DNA of 64,000 bases from Chitinophagaceae bacterium (GCA_020403425.1 JADBXR010000009.1:1-64000), one strand, 5' to 3'; positions 52,287-61,726 are shown, counted from the stretch's first letter. Numbers and translations: made by a program. The notes: generated by a model not told the origin, from the letters alone.

Positions 52287-52703
52287 TTAAAACCTTTCCA
52301 GTTTGGAGAAGAAGAAATCCCCTTCAATAACAGCGTTCTCGTCACTGTCGCTTCCGTGTACGGCATTCTCACCTACGGAAGAAGCGAATTTTTTACGGAT
52401 GGTACCTTCCTCTGCCTGGGCAGGGTTGGTGGCACCGATCAGTTTACGGAAATCGGCCACAGCATTCTCTTTTTCCAGGATAGCGGCTACTATGGGGCCA
52501 CTGCTCATGAATTCAACCAGCTCACCGTAAAAAGGTCTTTCTTTATGTATCTCGTAGAACAGACCAGCCTGCTCCTGGGTCAAACGGGTCCATTTCATCG
52601 CTTTTACGGTAAATCCCGCTTTGATGATCTGGTCTAAAATAGCACCGGTATAACCTTTCTGTGTGGCATCCGGTTTGATCATGGTAAATGTTCTGTTACT
52701 CAT
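52287..52703 (-). CDS. ndk: Nucleoside-diphosphate kinase
   Basis: 138 residues from the ATG at 52703 ([20 protein letters not shown]). The phosphorylated histidine is H116 in [13 protein letters not shown]. It moves phosphate between nucleoside tri- and diphosphates. The longer upstream reading frame crosses the promoter and is rejected. Confidence 0.96.
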   Translation of the reverse strand: MSNRTFTMIKPDATQKGYTGAILDQIIKAGFTVKAMKWTRLTQEQAGLFYEIHKERPFYGELVEFMSSGPIVAAILEKENAVADFRKLIGATNPAQAEEGTIRKKFASSVGENAVHGSDSDENAVIEGDFFFSKLERF

Positions 52704-52725
52704 ATAGTTTGTAAAATTTCGGGCG

Positions 52726-52733
52726 CAAATGTA
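52726..52733 (-). promoter_or_regulatory. Promoter -7 box TACATTTG (ndk)
   Basis: Perfect TAnnTTTG on the minus strand, 22 nt before the ndk ATG. On the plus strand of the same gap TTTG-20-CAATTTTG (about 52795-52826) is a near-consensus promoter for nrnA. Confidence 0.6.
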
Positions 52734-52837
52734 AGCATTCGGCTGTCGTTTTGAGGATAATGGGGCTTGTTTTTTGTTAAAGTGATACAAATTGATTTGA
52801 TAGAATAGCCCGGAAACCGCAATTTTGCCGGCATCAT

Positions 52838-53845
52838 ATGCTTTCGATCGATCAGTTTTACCCCCAGCTCAATAGCCCTGCCAGGATCGTGGTTACCATG
52901 CACCAGAAGCCTGACGGCGACGCCATGGGATCTGCCCTCGGACTGTACCATTTCCTCATTGCCATGGGACATGAGGTCACAGTGATATCGCCCACCAACT
53001 GGGCCAATTTCCTTGACTGGATGCCAGGGGTGGACACGGTGATCGATTTTGAACAACAGCGGGAGAAAGCCCTGGGTATGATCCAGGCGGCCCATGTGAT
53101 CTTCTGTCTGGACTTCAACGTGCTGCACCGTACCAAGAACATGGAACAGCCGCTGCTGGCCGCCAACTGTACCAAGATCCTGATAGACCACCACGAACAA
53201 CCGCAGGAAGAGGCTTTTACCTATGGTATCAGCAACACCGCCAAAAGCTCTACCTGTGAAATGGTGTATGATTTTATCGTGGATTCAGGTAACCTGGATA
53301 AACTGACCCTGCCTGCAGCCGAATGCCTGTATACCGGCGTGATGACCGATACCGGTTCTTTCCGTTTTCCTGCCACTTCTGCAGGGGTACACCGTATGGT
53401 GGCCACTTTGAAGGATCTGGGACTGAAACATACCCGGGTGCACGACAATATTTACGATAACTTTCTTGAGAACCGTCTCCGTTTCATCGGTTATGCCCTG
53501 GTGAACAGAATGGAAGTTATGTATGAATATAACACTGCTTTGATGTATATTACCCGCTCGGACCTGCAGCGGTACAATATCAAAACAGGGGATACCGAAG
53601 GCCTGGTGAATTACCTGTTGACGATACAGGGGATCCGTTTCGGGGCGCTGGTGATTGACAGGGAAGGGGAACGCAAATGGAGCTTCCGCAGCAAGGGCGC
53701 TTTTGACGTGAACAAATTTGCCCGGGAACATTTCAATGGTGGCGGACACGTGAATGCCGCCGGTGGAGGTAGTTACGACAGCCTGGATGCCAATGTGGCC
53801 CGGTTTAAAGAAGTGATCAAAGAATATCAACATCAACTACAATAA
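52838..53845 (+). CDS. nrnA: Oligoribonuclease / pAp phosphatase NrnA (DHH family)
   Basis: 335 residues. [20 protein letters not shown] binds metal, CLDFNVLHR and [12 protein letters not shown] carry the DHH motif, [15 protein letters not shown] follows, and the DHHA1 domain ends with [17 protein letters not shown]. It degrades nano-RNA and dephosphorylates pAp. It is 6 bp ahead of the FKBP gene, so the two share a transcript. Confidence 0.94.
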   Translation: MLSIDQFYPQLNSPARIVVTMHQKPDGDAMGSALGLYHFLIAMGHEVTVISPTNWANFLDWMPGVDTVIDFEQQREKALGMIQAAHVIFCLDFNVLHRTKNMEQPLLAANCTKILIDHHEQPQEEAFTYGISNTAKSSTCEMVYDFIVDSGNLDKLTLPAAECLYTGVMTDTGSFRFPATSAGVHRMVATLKDLGLKHTRVHDNIYDNFLENRLRFIGYALVNRMEVMYEYNTALMYITRSDLQRYNIKTGDTEGLVNYLLTIQGIRFGALVIDREGERKWSFRSKGAFDVNKFAREHFNGGGHVNAAGGGSYDSLDANVARFKEVIKEYQHQLQ

Positions 53846-53851
53846 AAACAA

Positions 53852-54781
53852 ATGATGAGAACAACCAGCACGCTGTTACTAGCGATCGTTTTGCTTGCAA
53901 GCTGCAATCAATTCCAGAAAACCCCATCCGGTCTTTCTTATAAGATCACCAGTGGCGGCAGTAAAGACAAATTGAAACATGGCCAGTTCGTAAAATTCAA
54001 TATTGAATATAAGGTTCCGCCAAAAGACTCTGTACTGACCTCTTCTTATGGTCATGTGCCCGCTTACCTGGTGATCGATACCTCTCGCCCCAACAAACAC
54101 AGTTTCCTTGAGATCATCACCCAATGTGCCGTTGGCGACAAGATCGAATTCAGCATGAGCGTGGATACCCTGAAAAAACTGGGTATGATCGAGTACAACA
54201 ACATCTTCCATGCAAGGGATATGATCAAGGGACGTGTTGAGATCCTGAAAGTATTCGACAAGCAGGAACTGGCTTCCGCTGACCTGGCCAAGGAACAGGA
54301 GCTGGAAAAACAAAAAGAGATCAAAGAACTGCAGGAATTCACTGCCAAAAAAGGTATCAAGACTGTGTCAACCCCTTCCGGTGTATTGGTTGAGATCCAA
54401 ACACCTGGTGATGCCCAGTTCAAAGCCGATTCTGGCAAACAGGTAACCCTGATGTACAAAGGAACTTTCCTGGATGGCAAGCAATTCGACTCTAACATGG
54501 ATAAGAATTCACCCAATAACCAGCCTTTACAGGTAGTGGTAGGCACCCAGGGTGTGATCCAGGGTATGGACGAAGCACTGCGTTTGTTCAGCAAAGGCGC
54601 TAAGGGTAAGATGTACATTCCTGCCATGCTGGCTTATGGTCAGAATGGACAGCCTCCGGTAATTCCTCAATATTCCAACCTCGTGTTCGAAATTGAGATG
54701 CTGGATGTGACCACACCTGCGCCGCAACCCGCACAACCTGCAGGCCCACAGGGTCAGCCGCAGCAGCCACAGAGAAAATAA
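53852..54781 (+). CDS. FKBP-type peptidyl-prolyl isomerase lipoprotein, two-domain
   Basis: 309 residues. Lipoprotein signal with Cys at residue 18 (LLLAIVLLASC). A first, divergent FKBP-like domain (HGQFVKFNIEYKVPPKDSVL, FHARDMIKGRVEILKVF), a charged helical linker (LAKEQELEKQKEIKELQEFT) and a complete C-terminal FKBP domain (VTLMYKGTFLDGKQFDSN, VIQGMDEALRLFSKGAKGKM, YIPAMLAYGQNGQPPVIPQY) with a Pro/Gln-rich tail. It helps fold envelope proteins. Confidence 0.93.
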   Translation: MMRTTSTLLLAIVLLASCNQFQKTPSGLSYKITSGGSKDKLKHGQFVKFNIEYKVPPKDSVLTSSYGHVPAYLVIDTSRPNKHSFLEIITQCAVGDKIEFSMSVDTLKKLGMIEYNNIFHARDMIKGRVEILKVFDKQELASADLAKEQELEKQKEIKELQEFTAKKGIKTVSTPSGVLVEIQTPGDAQFKADSGKQVTLMYKGTFLDGKQFDSNMDKNSPNNQPLQVVVGTQGVIQGMDEALRLFSKGAKGKMYIPAMLAYGQNGQPPVIPQYSNLVFEIEMLDVTTPAPQPAQPAGPQGQPQQPQRK

Positions 54782-54805
54782 TCCGATCTGACTGAGATCA
54801 TAACA

Positions 54806-54832
54806 CAAAGGCTCCGGATCCCGGAGCCTTTG
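54806..54832. terminator. Bidirectional terminator between FKBP gene and folP
   Basis: A 12-bp perfect stem CAAAGGCTCCGG / CCGGAGCCTTTG with loop ATC, with A-rich and T-rich flanks, in a convergent gap. Confidence 0.85.
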
Positions 54833-54856
54833 TCATTGTATACGGTTGAGTCAGTA

Positions 54857-55681
54857 CTACAAAAGATATTGCGTCAACTCGATGGCCTCTGCCGCTTCTT
54901 TCACATCATGTACCCGAAGGATGGCTGCGCCTTTTAACAGACCGGCGGTGTTCAGCACCGTGGTGCCGTTCAGGGCCTCATCTGGGGTGATGCCCAGGGT
55001 CTTGTAAATGGATGATTTGCGGGAAACCCCCAGCAGTAAAGGCTTCTTAAGCATCGAAAACACTTCCAGGTTCTTGAGTATCTCAAAATTCTGAGCAATG
55101 GTCTTGCTGAACCCGAAGCCGGGGTCGATGATCAGGTCCGTGATACCGATATCGGCACAGGCCTGTTTTCTTTCGATAAAGTAATCCAGTACTTCTTTGG
55201 TGATATCTACACCGGCATCCGATCGGTGCATGGTGTCCGCAGTACCTTTCACGTGCATGCATACATAAGGGACCCGCAATGCCGCCACGGTAGCGAGCAT
55301 CGCGTTATCGAAATTACCACCACTGATATCGTTCACGATCGATACCCCTGCCTCAACAGAGGCTTTGGCCACCGCCGAAAAATAAGTGTCTATCGACAGG
55401 ACCGTTCCCGGAAATCGCTGGCAGATGGCCTCGATCACCGGTAATACCCTGGCCATTTCATCTGCTGCCGTCAGGGTCTGGCTTCCGGGCCGGGTGCTTT
55501 GTCCGCCGATATCCAGGATCCGGGCCCCATCGGCCAGCATGTTCTCGGCAATGCGCAGGGCACTGTCTACCGTAAATCGTCGGCTTTCCGTATAAAAAGA
55601 ATCGGGTGTAACATTGATGATGCCCATGACAAGCGGGCGGGATATTTCCAGTAAGCTTCCTTTACAATTCAGCGTGTACAT
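54857..55681 (-). CDS. folP: Dihydropteroate synthase
   Basis: 274 residues from the ATG at 55681. A longer frame to 55726 runs past the promoter and is less likely. Motifs: MGIINVTPDSFYTESRR, ILDIGGQSTRPGS, LSIDTYFSAVAK, IVNDISGGN, IIDPGFGFSKT and LGVSRKSSIYKTLG. It joins para-aminobenzoate to the pterin pyrophosphate in folate synthesis. It is divergent from DUF1599; folP-DUF1599-DoxX is a typical Bacteroidota order. Confidence 0.96.
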   Translation of the reverse strand: MYTLNCKGSLLEISRPLVMGIINVTPDSFYTESRRFTVDSALRIAENMLADGARILDIGGQSTRPGSQTLTAADEMARVLPVIEAICQRFPGTVLSIDTYFSAVAKASVEAGVSIVNDISGGNFDNAMLATVAALRVPYVCMHVKGTADTMHRSDAGVDITKEVLDYFIERKQACADIGITDLIIDPGFGFSKTIAQNFEILKNLEVFSMLKKPLLLGVSRKSSIYKTLGITPDEALNGTTVLNTAGLLKGAAILRVHDVKEAAEAIELTQYLL

Positions 55682-55711
55682 ACAGAGGGATTCATTTATC
55701 TTGCAGTCAGT

Positions 55712-55719
55712 CAAAGGTA
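55712..55719 (-). promoter_or_regulatory. Promoter -7 box TACCTTTG (folP)
   Basis: Perfect TAnnTTTG on the minus strand with a leader of about 25 nt to the ATG at 55681. It excludes the longer folP start at 55726. On the plus strand TAAATTGC before DUF1599 resembles the TAnnTTGC variant. Confidence 0.6.
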
Positions 55720-55752
55720 TTACCAAAGCGACGATAAATTGCGCAATAAAAA

Positions 55753-56298
55753 ATGAGCAGAACGAATTTACAATACGATGAGGCGGTGAGCCAGTGTAAG
55801 GATATCTTTATCAAGAAGACCAAGGATTACGGCACTGCCTGGCGGGTACTGCGCACCATTTCGGTGGTAGATCAGATCTTTATCAAGGCGCTCCGCATAC
55901 GTACCATTCAGGACCTGAATACGCAGAAAGTAGGGGATGATATCCCTTCGGAATTCAAAGGCATCCTGAATTATGCGGTCATCGGACTGATGCAATTGGA
56001 ACTGGGCAATCCCCAGGTAGAAGAACTGCCCGTAGAAAAAGTGGATGCATTATACCGCAAGAACATCGAACTGGCCAAAAATACCATGCTTGATAAGAAC
56101 CACGATTACGGTGAAGCCTGGCGCGAAATGAGCCAGCAGAGTTTTGCCGACCTGATCCTGATGAAGCTGATGCGCATCAAACAGATCCTGGCCAATGATG
56201 GCAAGACCCTGATCAGTGAAGGGATCGATGCCAATTATGTGGACATCATCAATTACGCCGTTTTTGCACTCATATTGATCGCCGAAGGAAAACATTAA
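55753..56298 (+). CDS. DUF1599 (nucleotide-modification-associated domain 1) protein
   Basis: 181 residues. Two copies of the same domain: KKTKDYGTAWRVLRTISVVD in the first half and DKNHDYGEAWREMSQQSFAD in the second, each followed by a helical stretch (LKALRIRTIQDL-type and LMRIKQILAND). DUF1599 (Nmad1) proteins have been linked to base modification in phages, but in Bacteroidota genomes the gene sits between folP and a DoxX gene, as here, and its role is unknown. It is 5 bp ahead of the DoxX gene. Confidence 0.88.
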   Translation: MSRTNLQYDEAVSQCKDIFIKKTKDYGTAWRVLRTISVVDQIFIKALRIRTIQDLNTQKVGDDIPSEFKGILNYAVIGLMQLELGNPQVEELPVEKVDALYRKNIELAKNTMLDKNHDYGEAWREMSQQSFADLILMKLMRIKQILANDGKTLISEGIDANYVDIINYAVFALILIAEGKH

Positions 56299-56303
56299 CC
56301 CAT

Positions 56304-57398
56304 ATGAAGAAATTTCTGCTGCTCGTCCGCTGGATCGTAGGCCTGTTGTTTATTTTTTCCGGACTGGTGAAAGCCAATGACCCGCTGGGCCTGAGTTATA
56401 AGATGCAGGAATTCTTTGAAGTCTGGGGGCTGCATTTTTTGAACGATTACACCCTGGCTTTTGCGCTCATCATGAACCTGTTCGAGATCGTTGCCGGTGT
56501 GGCCGTGATCATCGGCTGGCGGATGAAGCTGTTCAGCTGGCTGCTGTTATTGCTGATCATCTTCTTCACCTTCCTTACCGGTTATGCTTTGTTCTCCGGA
56601 AAGATCAAGACCTGTGGCTGTTTTGGCGATTGTCTGCCCTTGACGCCTGCCCAGTCATTCGGAAAGGATATTTTCCTGCTGCTGCTGATCCTGATCCTGT
56701 TCTTCACTGCCAAAAAGATAAAACCAGCGGTTAAACCGATCGGCGCGATGGTCTTGTTATTGCTGGCAACGGTAGGAGTTGGGTATGGCCAGTATTATGT
56801 ACTGCAGCACCTGCCCATAGTGGATTGTTTACCCTACAAAAAAGGCAATGACCTGCTGGAACAGATGAAGACCCCGGCCAATGCCATACCCGATAGCTTT
56901 TCCATTGTTTTTACCTACAAACACAAGGGCAAACTATTGGAATTTGACCAGGCCAATTTCCCTGCCGATTTTGATTCTACCTATGAATATGTTGACCGGA
57001 AAGATAAACTGATCAAAAAGGGGAATGGCTTACAGGCCAAGATCACGGACTTCTCCCTGCAAACATTATCAGGCAATGATACCACCGCTGCCGTATTGGG
57101 GACCGAAGCAAAGTACCTGCTGTTGCTGGTAAAGGATTTTGACCATTCTGCCGACTGGCTTTCCGGTTTTGACCAGGTGAAGGAAGCGGCCAAAAAGAAG
57201 AACCTCCCGGTACTCATTGTGACTGCAGATGCCGACAGGGCGCAGACCAGTCTCCCCAACAGCATCATCCTGAAATGTGACGCCACCGTACTGAAGACCT
57301 TCGCCCGCGTAAACCCTACCTACGTCCTCATGCAAGGTGCCACCGTACTATCCAAAACCAGCTACATTGACCTAACCCAATTACTCTCCCAACTCTAA
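56304..57398 (+). CDS. DoxX/MauE-like membrane protein with thioredoxin-like C-terminal domain (BT_3928 type)
   Basis: 364 residues. Four N-terminal membrane segments (LLVRWIVGLLFIFSGLVKAN, LAFALIMNLFEIVAGVAVII, LFSWLLLLLIIFFTFLTGYA, IFLLLLILILFFTAKK) with the MauE-type cysteine loop KTCGCFGDCLPL, a fifth segment, and a soluble C-terminal half (YLLLLVKDFDHSADWLSGFD, KKKNLPVLIVTADADR) predicted to be thioredoxin-like. It probably handles thiol or quinone redox in the envelope. It belongs to the folP / DUF1599 neighbourhood. Confidence 0.87.
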   Translation: MKKFLLLVRWIVGLLFIFSGLVKANDPLGLSYKMQEFFEVWGLHFLNDYTLAFALIMNLFEIVAGVAVIIGWRMKLFSWLLLLLIIFFTFLTGYALFSGKIKTCGCFGDCLPLTPAQSFGKDIFLLLLILILFFTAKKIKPAVKPIGAMVLLLLATVGVGYGQYYVLQHLPIVDCLPYKKGNDLLEQMKTPANAIPDSFSIVFTYKHKGKLLEFDQANFPADFDSTYEYVDRKDKLIKKGNGLQAKITDFSLQTLSGNDTTAAVLGTEAKYLLLLVKDFDHSADWLSGFDQVKEAAKKKNLPVLIVTADADRAQTSLPNSIILKCDATVLKTFARVNPTYVLMQGATVLSKTSYIDLTQLLSQL

Positions 57399-57406
57399 AA
57401 AAAAAC

Positions 57407-57446
57407 ATTCACTCATCCACTCATCCACTCATTCACTCATTCACTC
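57407..57446 (+). repeat. Five tandem 8-base repeats (ATTCACTC type)
   Basis: ATTCACTC, ATCCACTC, ATCCACTC, ATTCACTC, ATTCACTC lie between the DoxX and ABC permease genes, preceded by nine A. This is the whole content of the 60-bp gap apart from ATTCATTAACCC before the ATG. Confidence 0.75.
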
Positions 57447-57458
57447 ATTCATTAACCC

Positions 57459-58502
57459 ATGTCTTACCTCGCCAAAAAACTGCTTTACGGTCTCCTGGTC
57501 CTGGTAGGCGTGGTGATCGTGGTGTTCTTCCTGTTCCAGGGTTTTGGTGATCCGGCCAGGCTGGTACTGGGGCAGGCGGGTGACAGTGCCACCATCCAGA
57601 ATATCCGAAAGGAACTGGCCCTGGATCAGCCCAAATGGAAGCAGTTCGTATTATACCTGAATGATGTTTCACCGGTTGCCGTGCACAGCGCAGCAGACAT
57701 TGAAAAGAAACAACTGAAAGGATTTTTTGTAGGGGGAGAAAATAAACTGGGTATCAAATTACCTTACCTGCGCCGTTCCTATCAGACCAAAAAAGATGTG
57801 GGCGAAGTATTACTGGAAGCTTTGCCGGGTACCATGGTACTGGCCCTTGCTGCCATGTGTATCGCTACGGTGATCGGGATCCTGCTGGGCATTCTTGCCG
57901 CGGTAAAACAAAATACCTGGCTGGATACTTCCTCTGTTTTCGCCAGCGTGCTGGGTATTTCGGCACCTTCTTTTTTTATGGGTATCGTGCTGGCCTATCT
58001 GTTTGGTTTTGTGTTCAGTCAGTATACGGGTCTGCATATGACAGGCAGTCTCTACAATATCGATCCATTCACAGGTAAGGACCTGCAGCTGAAGAACCTT
58101 GTGCTGCCCGCCATTACCCTGGGCATCCGCCCGTTGGCCATTATCACGCAACTCACCCGTAGTTCCATGCTGGATGTGCTCGATCAGGATTATATCCGCA
58201 CAGCGTATGCGAAAGGACTGCAGAAAAAAACGGTCATCTTCCGCCATGCACTACGCAATGCCTTGAATCCTGTGATCACGGCCATCACCGGCTGGTTTGC
58301 CGAATTACTGGCAGGTGCTTTTTTTGTGGAATACATCTTCGGCTGGAAAGGCATCGGCAAAGTGACCGTGGATGCCCTGGAAAAATTGGACTTCCCGGTG
58401 GTGATGGGCAGTGTGCTGCTCACGGCCACTTTCTTTATCATGGTCAATATACTGGCCGATCTTCTTTACGGAATGGTAGATCCAAGGGTTCGGGTAAAAT
58501 AA
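57459..58502 (+). CDS. ABC transporter permease, DppB/OppB type
   Basis: 347 residues. First membrane helix (LYGLLVLVGVVIVVFFLFQG), a large external loop, then AALPGTMVLALAAMCIATVI-type and further helices with the inner-membrane loop DYIRTAYAKGLQKKTVIFRH (EAA motif) and FVEYIFGWKGIGKVTVDALE. It is one half of a peptide-type importer or exporter channel. The second permease, ATPase and binding-protein genes are not adjacent. Confidence 0.9.
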   Translation: MSYLAKKLLYGLLVLVGVVIVVFFLFQGFGDPARLVLGQAGDSATIQNIRKELALDQPKWKQFVLYLNDVSPVAVHSAADIEKKQLKGFFVGGENKLGIKLPYLRRSYQTKKDVGEVLLEALPGTMVLALAAMCIATVIGILLGILAAVKQNTWLDTSSVFASVLGISAPSFFMGIVLAYLFGFVFSQYTGLHMTGSLYNIDPFTGKDLQLKNLVLPAITLGIRPLAIITQLTRSSMLDVLDQDYIRTAYAKGLQKKTVIFRHALRNALNPVITAITGWFAELLAGAFFVEYIFGWKGIGKVTVDALEKLDFPVVMGSVLLTATFFIMVNILADLLYGMVDPRVRVK

Positions 58503-58540
58503 TAAAGTGGTATTGTCCGGAATGAGCCATCCGAAAATGG

Positions 58541-58822
58541 TCATTGTATGATCACTTCATTGATCACTTTCTCCCCGAAAGCCTCATTTACCCGGTCGAT
58601 GATCTGTTGCTTCTGATAAAGCAATTCATTCTTCAACGGGCCCACCGCTGTATGGATGAACAGTTTCTGGTTGATGATCTGGATCTTATCGGTGTATTTG
58701 GCAATGGTCTTACCCATCAGCTGTTCCCAGATCTCCTCGATCTGAATCGCACGGATCCCGTTACGCAGGTTACTCTTGTGCAGGAACCCCTTGATCGCAT
58801 CGCCAATATGAAACTCAGACAT
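58541..58822 (-). CDS. DUF721 / DciA-like protein
   Basis: 93 residues. IEEIWEQLMGKTIAKYTDKI, QKLFIHTAVGPLKNELLYQK and QIIDRVNEAFGEKVINEVII match the small DUF721 form. DciA proteins help load the replicative helicase and the gene often lies next to recF, as here. A gap with a G-rich heptad array separates the two. Confidence 0.88.
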   Translation of the reverse strand: MSEFHIGDAIKGFLHKSNLRNGIRAIQIEEIWEQLMGKTIAKYTDKIQIINQKLFIHTAVGPLKNELLYQKQQIIDRVNEAFGEKVINEVIIQ

Positions 58823-58830
58823 GGTGTAAA

Positions 58831-58917
58831 GTTAGGGGTTTGGGGTTTGGAGTTTGGGGTTTGAGTTGACATTATTTATGGCCCTAACCCCAAACCCCAA
58901 ACTCCAAACTCCAAACC
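58831..58917. repeat. GGGGTTT heptad array with inverse copy (G-quadruplex-capable)
   Basis: Plus strand 58835-58862 reads GGGGTTT, GGGGTTT, GGAGTTT, GGGGTTT in exact seven-base period; the inverse series (CCCCAAA, CCCCAAA, CTCCAAA, CTCCAAA) lies at 58887-58916. The region can form a long hairpin or, on the G-rich strand, a quadruplex with four G-tracts. It fills the recF-DUF721 gap. Confidence 0.75.
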
Positions 58918-58921
58918 ATTC

Positions 58922-60007
58922 TTATTTCAATTCGATCAATTGAAACGGAATACCCGTCCCGGTCAGTTGTAATTGCAGCCTGTCTGCATGGGTATCGGTG
59001 ATGAATACCTGCCCGTCGCTCTCTGTGCAGACCCAGTTCAGCAACTGGAACATGCGCTGTTCATCCAGTTTTTCAAACACATCATCGAGCAGCAGGATAG
59101 GGGTGAAGCCCTTTTTCTCTTTCAATACCTGCCATTCGGCAAGTTTCAGTGCAAAGAGCAGGCTTTTTCTTTGCCCTTGTGAGGCTTCGGTCTTAAAAGG
59201 GGCGGCTCCCATGAAGAATACAAGATCGTCGCGATGGATGCCAACAGTTGTGCGTGTCAGCGCCAGGTCCTTTTGACGGGATTGCCGTAACAGCGTGGCA
59301 AGATCGTTGTTCAGCAACTGGCTTTCGTATGTCAGTCCAAGCCCGTCGTCCTTTCCCGCAATACGTTGGTAGATGGAAGCGACCAGTGGCAGGAAATCAT
59401 GCAGGAAGTTCTTTCTTTCTGAAAAGATCAGGTTGCCTTTCACACACAACTGTTCATCCAGTATCTGCAGCAGTGCCTCATCGGTCTGCCCTGTTTCAGC
59501 CGCCTGTTTCAGCAGACTGTTGCGTTGCTGCAGTAATTTCTGGTAATCGATCAGCGCCAACAGGTAGGTCTTGCTGATCTGCGATAACAAAGTGTCCAGG
59601 AATGCCCTTCTTTCCTCGCTGCCGCCAGTTACCAGTACCACATCGTCCGGAGCGATCATCACACAGGGGATCTTACCGATATGTTCAGAGAATTTCTTAT
59701 AGGTCTCTTCGTTCAGTGATAATTCTTTCCGGTTATTCTCCCGGAGTACACAAACCAGTTTCTGCGGTTCATCCTGCAGTGTATATCGGGCCTCCATACG
59801 CATACCTGCCAGGCCATGATGAACGTTCTGACTATCGGGACGCGAGAAATAACTCTTGGTGAAACTCAGGTAATAGACGGCATCCAGCAGGTTGGTCTTG
59901 CCGGTGCCGTTCAGTCCGGAAATACCTACGATCCGCTCCGAGAACGAGAACTGTTCCTGTACATAATTGCGGAACTGCACCAGCGATATGGAATGAAGCC
60001 GTAGCAT
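58922..60007 (-). CDS. recF: DNA replication/repair protein RecF
   Basis: 361 residues. Walker A GLNGTGKTNLLDAVYYLSF near residue 32, the ABC signature region EASQGQRKSLLFALKLAEWQ and Walker B ILLLDDVFEKLDEQRM. RecF is an SMC-like ATPase that loads RecA at gaps. The start codon lies inside a perfect palindrome (ATTTGC-gg-GCAAAT, 60006-60019) and just after a TTAATTTGC -7-like box, so its message is likely leaderless. Confidence 0.95.
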   Translation of the reverse strand: MLRLHSISLVQFRNYVQEQFSFSERIVGISGLNGTGKTNLLDAVYYLSFTKSYFSRPDSQNVHHGLAGMRMEARYTLQDEPQKLVCVLRENNRKELSLNEETYKKFSEHIGKIPCVMIAPDDVVLVTGGSEERRAFLDTLLSQISKTYLLALIDYQKLLQQRNSLLKQAAETGQTDEALLQILDEQLCVKGNLIFSERKNFLHDFLPLVASIYQRIAGKDDGLGLTYESQLLNNDLATLLRQSRQKDLALTRTTVGIHRDDLVFFMGAAPFKTEASQGQRKSLLFALKLAEWQVLKEKKGFTPILLLDDVFEKLDEQRMFQLLNWVCTESDGQVFITDTHADRLQLQLTGTGIPFQLIELK

Positions 60008-60089
60008 TTGCGGGCAAATTAAACCAGACAGGCTGAATTATTCCCATCGGGTATGCGGGAAAGCATTTATTTTTATAAAAAATTCGGTT

Positions 60090-60611
60090 TTGAAGACGAT
60101 ATTATCCGAGCAACAACTGGCATTGACCGTTAAAAGGCTGGCACACCAGATACTGGAGAACAACCTGCAGTTAACCGATACCGTGATCATCGGCCTTCAG
60201 CCGCGTGGCGTATACCTTAGTGACCGGATCGTACACGAACTGAAAACGATCATAGCGCCTGAACTGGTGAAATATGGTAAACTGGACATCACTTTTTACC
60301 GTGATGACGTTCGCAAGAGCCTGCACATCGCCAACCAGACCGATATCCCGTTCAGCATTGCCGAGAAAAAAGTGGTATTGATCGACGACGTATTGTATAC
60401 CGGCCGCACCATACGCGCGGCCCTGGATGCATTGCTGGATTTTGGCCGTCCCTCAAAAGTGTCACTCTGCGTGCTGGTAGACCGTCGTTTCAACCGGGAA
60501 CTACCCATCCAGCCCGATTATGCCGGCAAGGTCATCGATACCATCATTTCGCAGAAAGTGAAAGTGAACTGGCGGGACAAGGATGGGGAAGATGCGGTCG
60601 TGTTGATCTGA
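60090..60611 (+). CDS. pyrR: PyrR: pyrimidine operon regulator / uracil phosphoribosyltransferase
   Basis: 173 residues. VLIDDVLYTGRTIRAALDAL is the PRPP loop, VDRRFNRELPIQPDYAGKVI the C-terminal signature. There is no usable ATG; the first plausible start is TTG at 60090 (giving KTILSEQQLALTVKRLAHQI next), with only ATA/ATT codons upstream in frame. PyrR in Bacillus binds pyr mRNA; here no attenuator-like structure is visible before pyrB, so it may act mainly as UPRTase. pyrB follows after 115 bp. Confidence 0.9.
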   Translation: MKTILSEQQLALTVKRLAHQILENNLQLTDTVIIGLQPRGVYLSDRIVHELKTIIAPELVKYGKLDITFYRDDVRKSLHIANQTDIPFSIAEKKVVLIDDVLYTGRTIRAALDALLDFGRPSKVSLCVLVDRRFNRELPIQPDYAGKVIDTIISQKVKVNWRDKDGEDAVVLI

Positions 60612-60623
60612 TCTTCCGCTAAT

Positions 60624-60679
60624 CCCCAGCATCCAATCCCCAGTAACCAGTATCCAGTATCCAGCATCCAGCATCCATT
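60624..60679 (-). repeat. Heptanucleotide array, ATCCAGT/ATCCAGC units
   Basis: Eight units of seven bases: CCCCAGC, ATCCAAT, CCCCAGT, AACCAGT, ATCCAGT, ATCCAGC, ATCCAGC, ATCCATT. On the minus strand these read ACTGGAT/GCTGGAT, the same words as the array at 51548-51582. It lies between pyrR and the pyrB promoter. Confidence 0.78.
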
Positions 60680-60686
60680 AACCAAA

Positions 60687-60719
60687 TTTGTTACTTATTC
60701 CCGGATTATATTACCTTTG
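60687..60719 (+). promoter_or_regulatory. Promoter TTTG-21 nt-TACCTTTG (pyrB)
   Basis: The -33 box TTTG (60687-60690) and -7 box TACCTTTG (60712-60719) are separated by 21 nt. The pyrB ATG follows seven bases after the -7 box, so the transcript would be nearly leaderless. Confidence 0.72.
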
Positions 60720-60726
60720 ATTTTTA

Positions 60727-61653
<927 letters not shown>

Positions 61654-61681
61654 TTCCGGAACATTAACCATACGAGGGGTG

Positions 61682-61709
61682 TTTTGTACCCCGTACTTCG
61701 TACTTTCAC
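61682..61709 (+). repeat. Short heptad array upstream of coaD
   Basis: TTTTGTA, CCCCGTA, CTTCGTA, CTTTCAC: four units of seven bases, three ending in GTA. It lies 18 bp before the coaD ATG and contains a weak TACTTTC box. Confidence 0.5.
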
Positions 61710-61726
61710 GACCAGAATGCTGCACT

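Noticed and set aside
55682-55726. Longer start for dihydropteroate synthase
   Set aside because: It extends beyond the TACCTTTG promoter box and adds residues not typical of the family.
57459-58502. A complete peptide ABC transporter operon
   Set aside because: Only one permease gene is present; the neighbours are DoxX-like and DUF721 genes.
51548-60679. Possible CRISPR arrays in the short-repeat regions
   Set aside because: Units are only 7-11 bp without spacers, and no cas gene is present.
60612-60726. A pyr attenuator or riboswitch before pyrB
   Set aside because: The gap is a heptad array plus a promoter whose transcript would start at the ATG, leaving no leader to fold.
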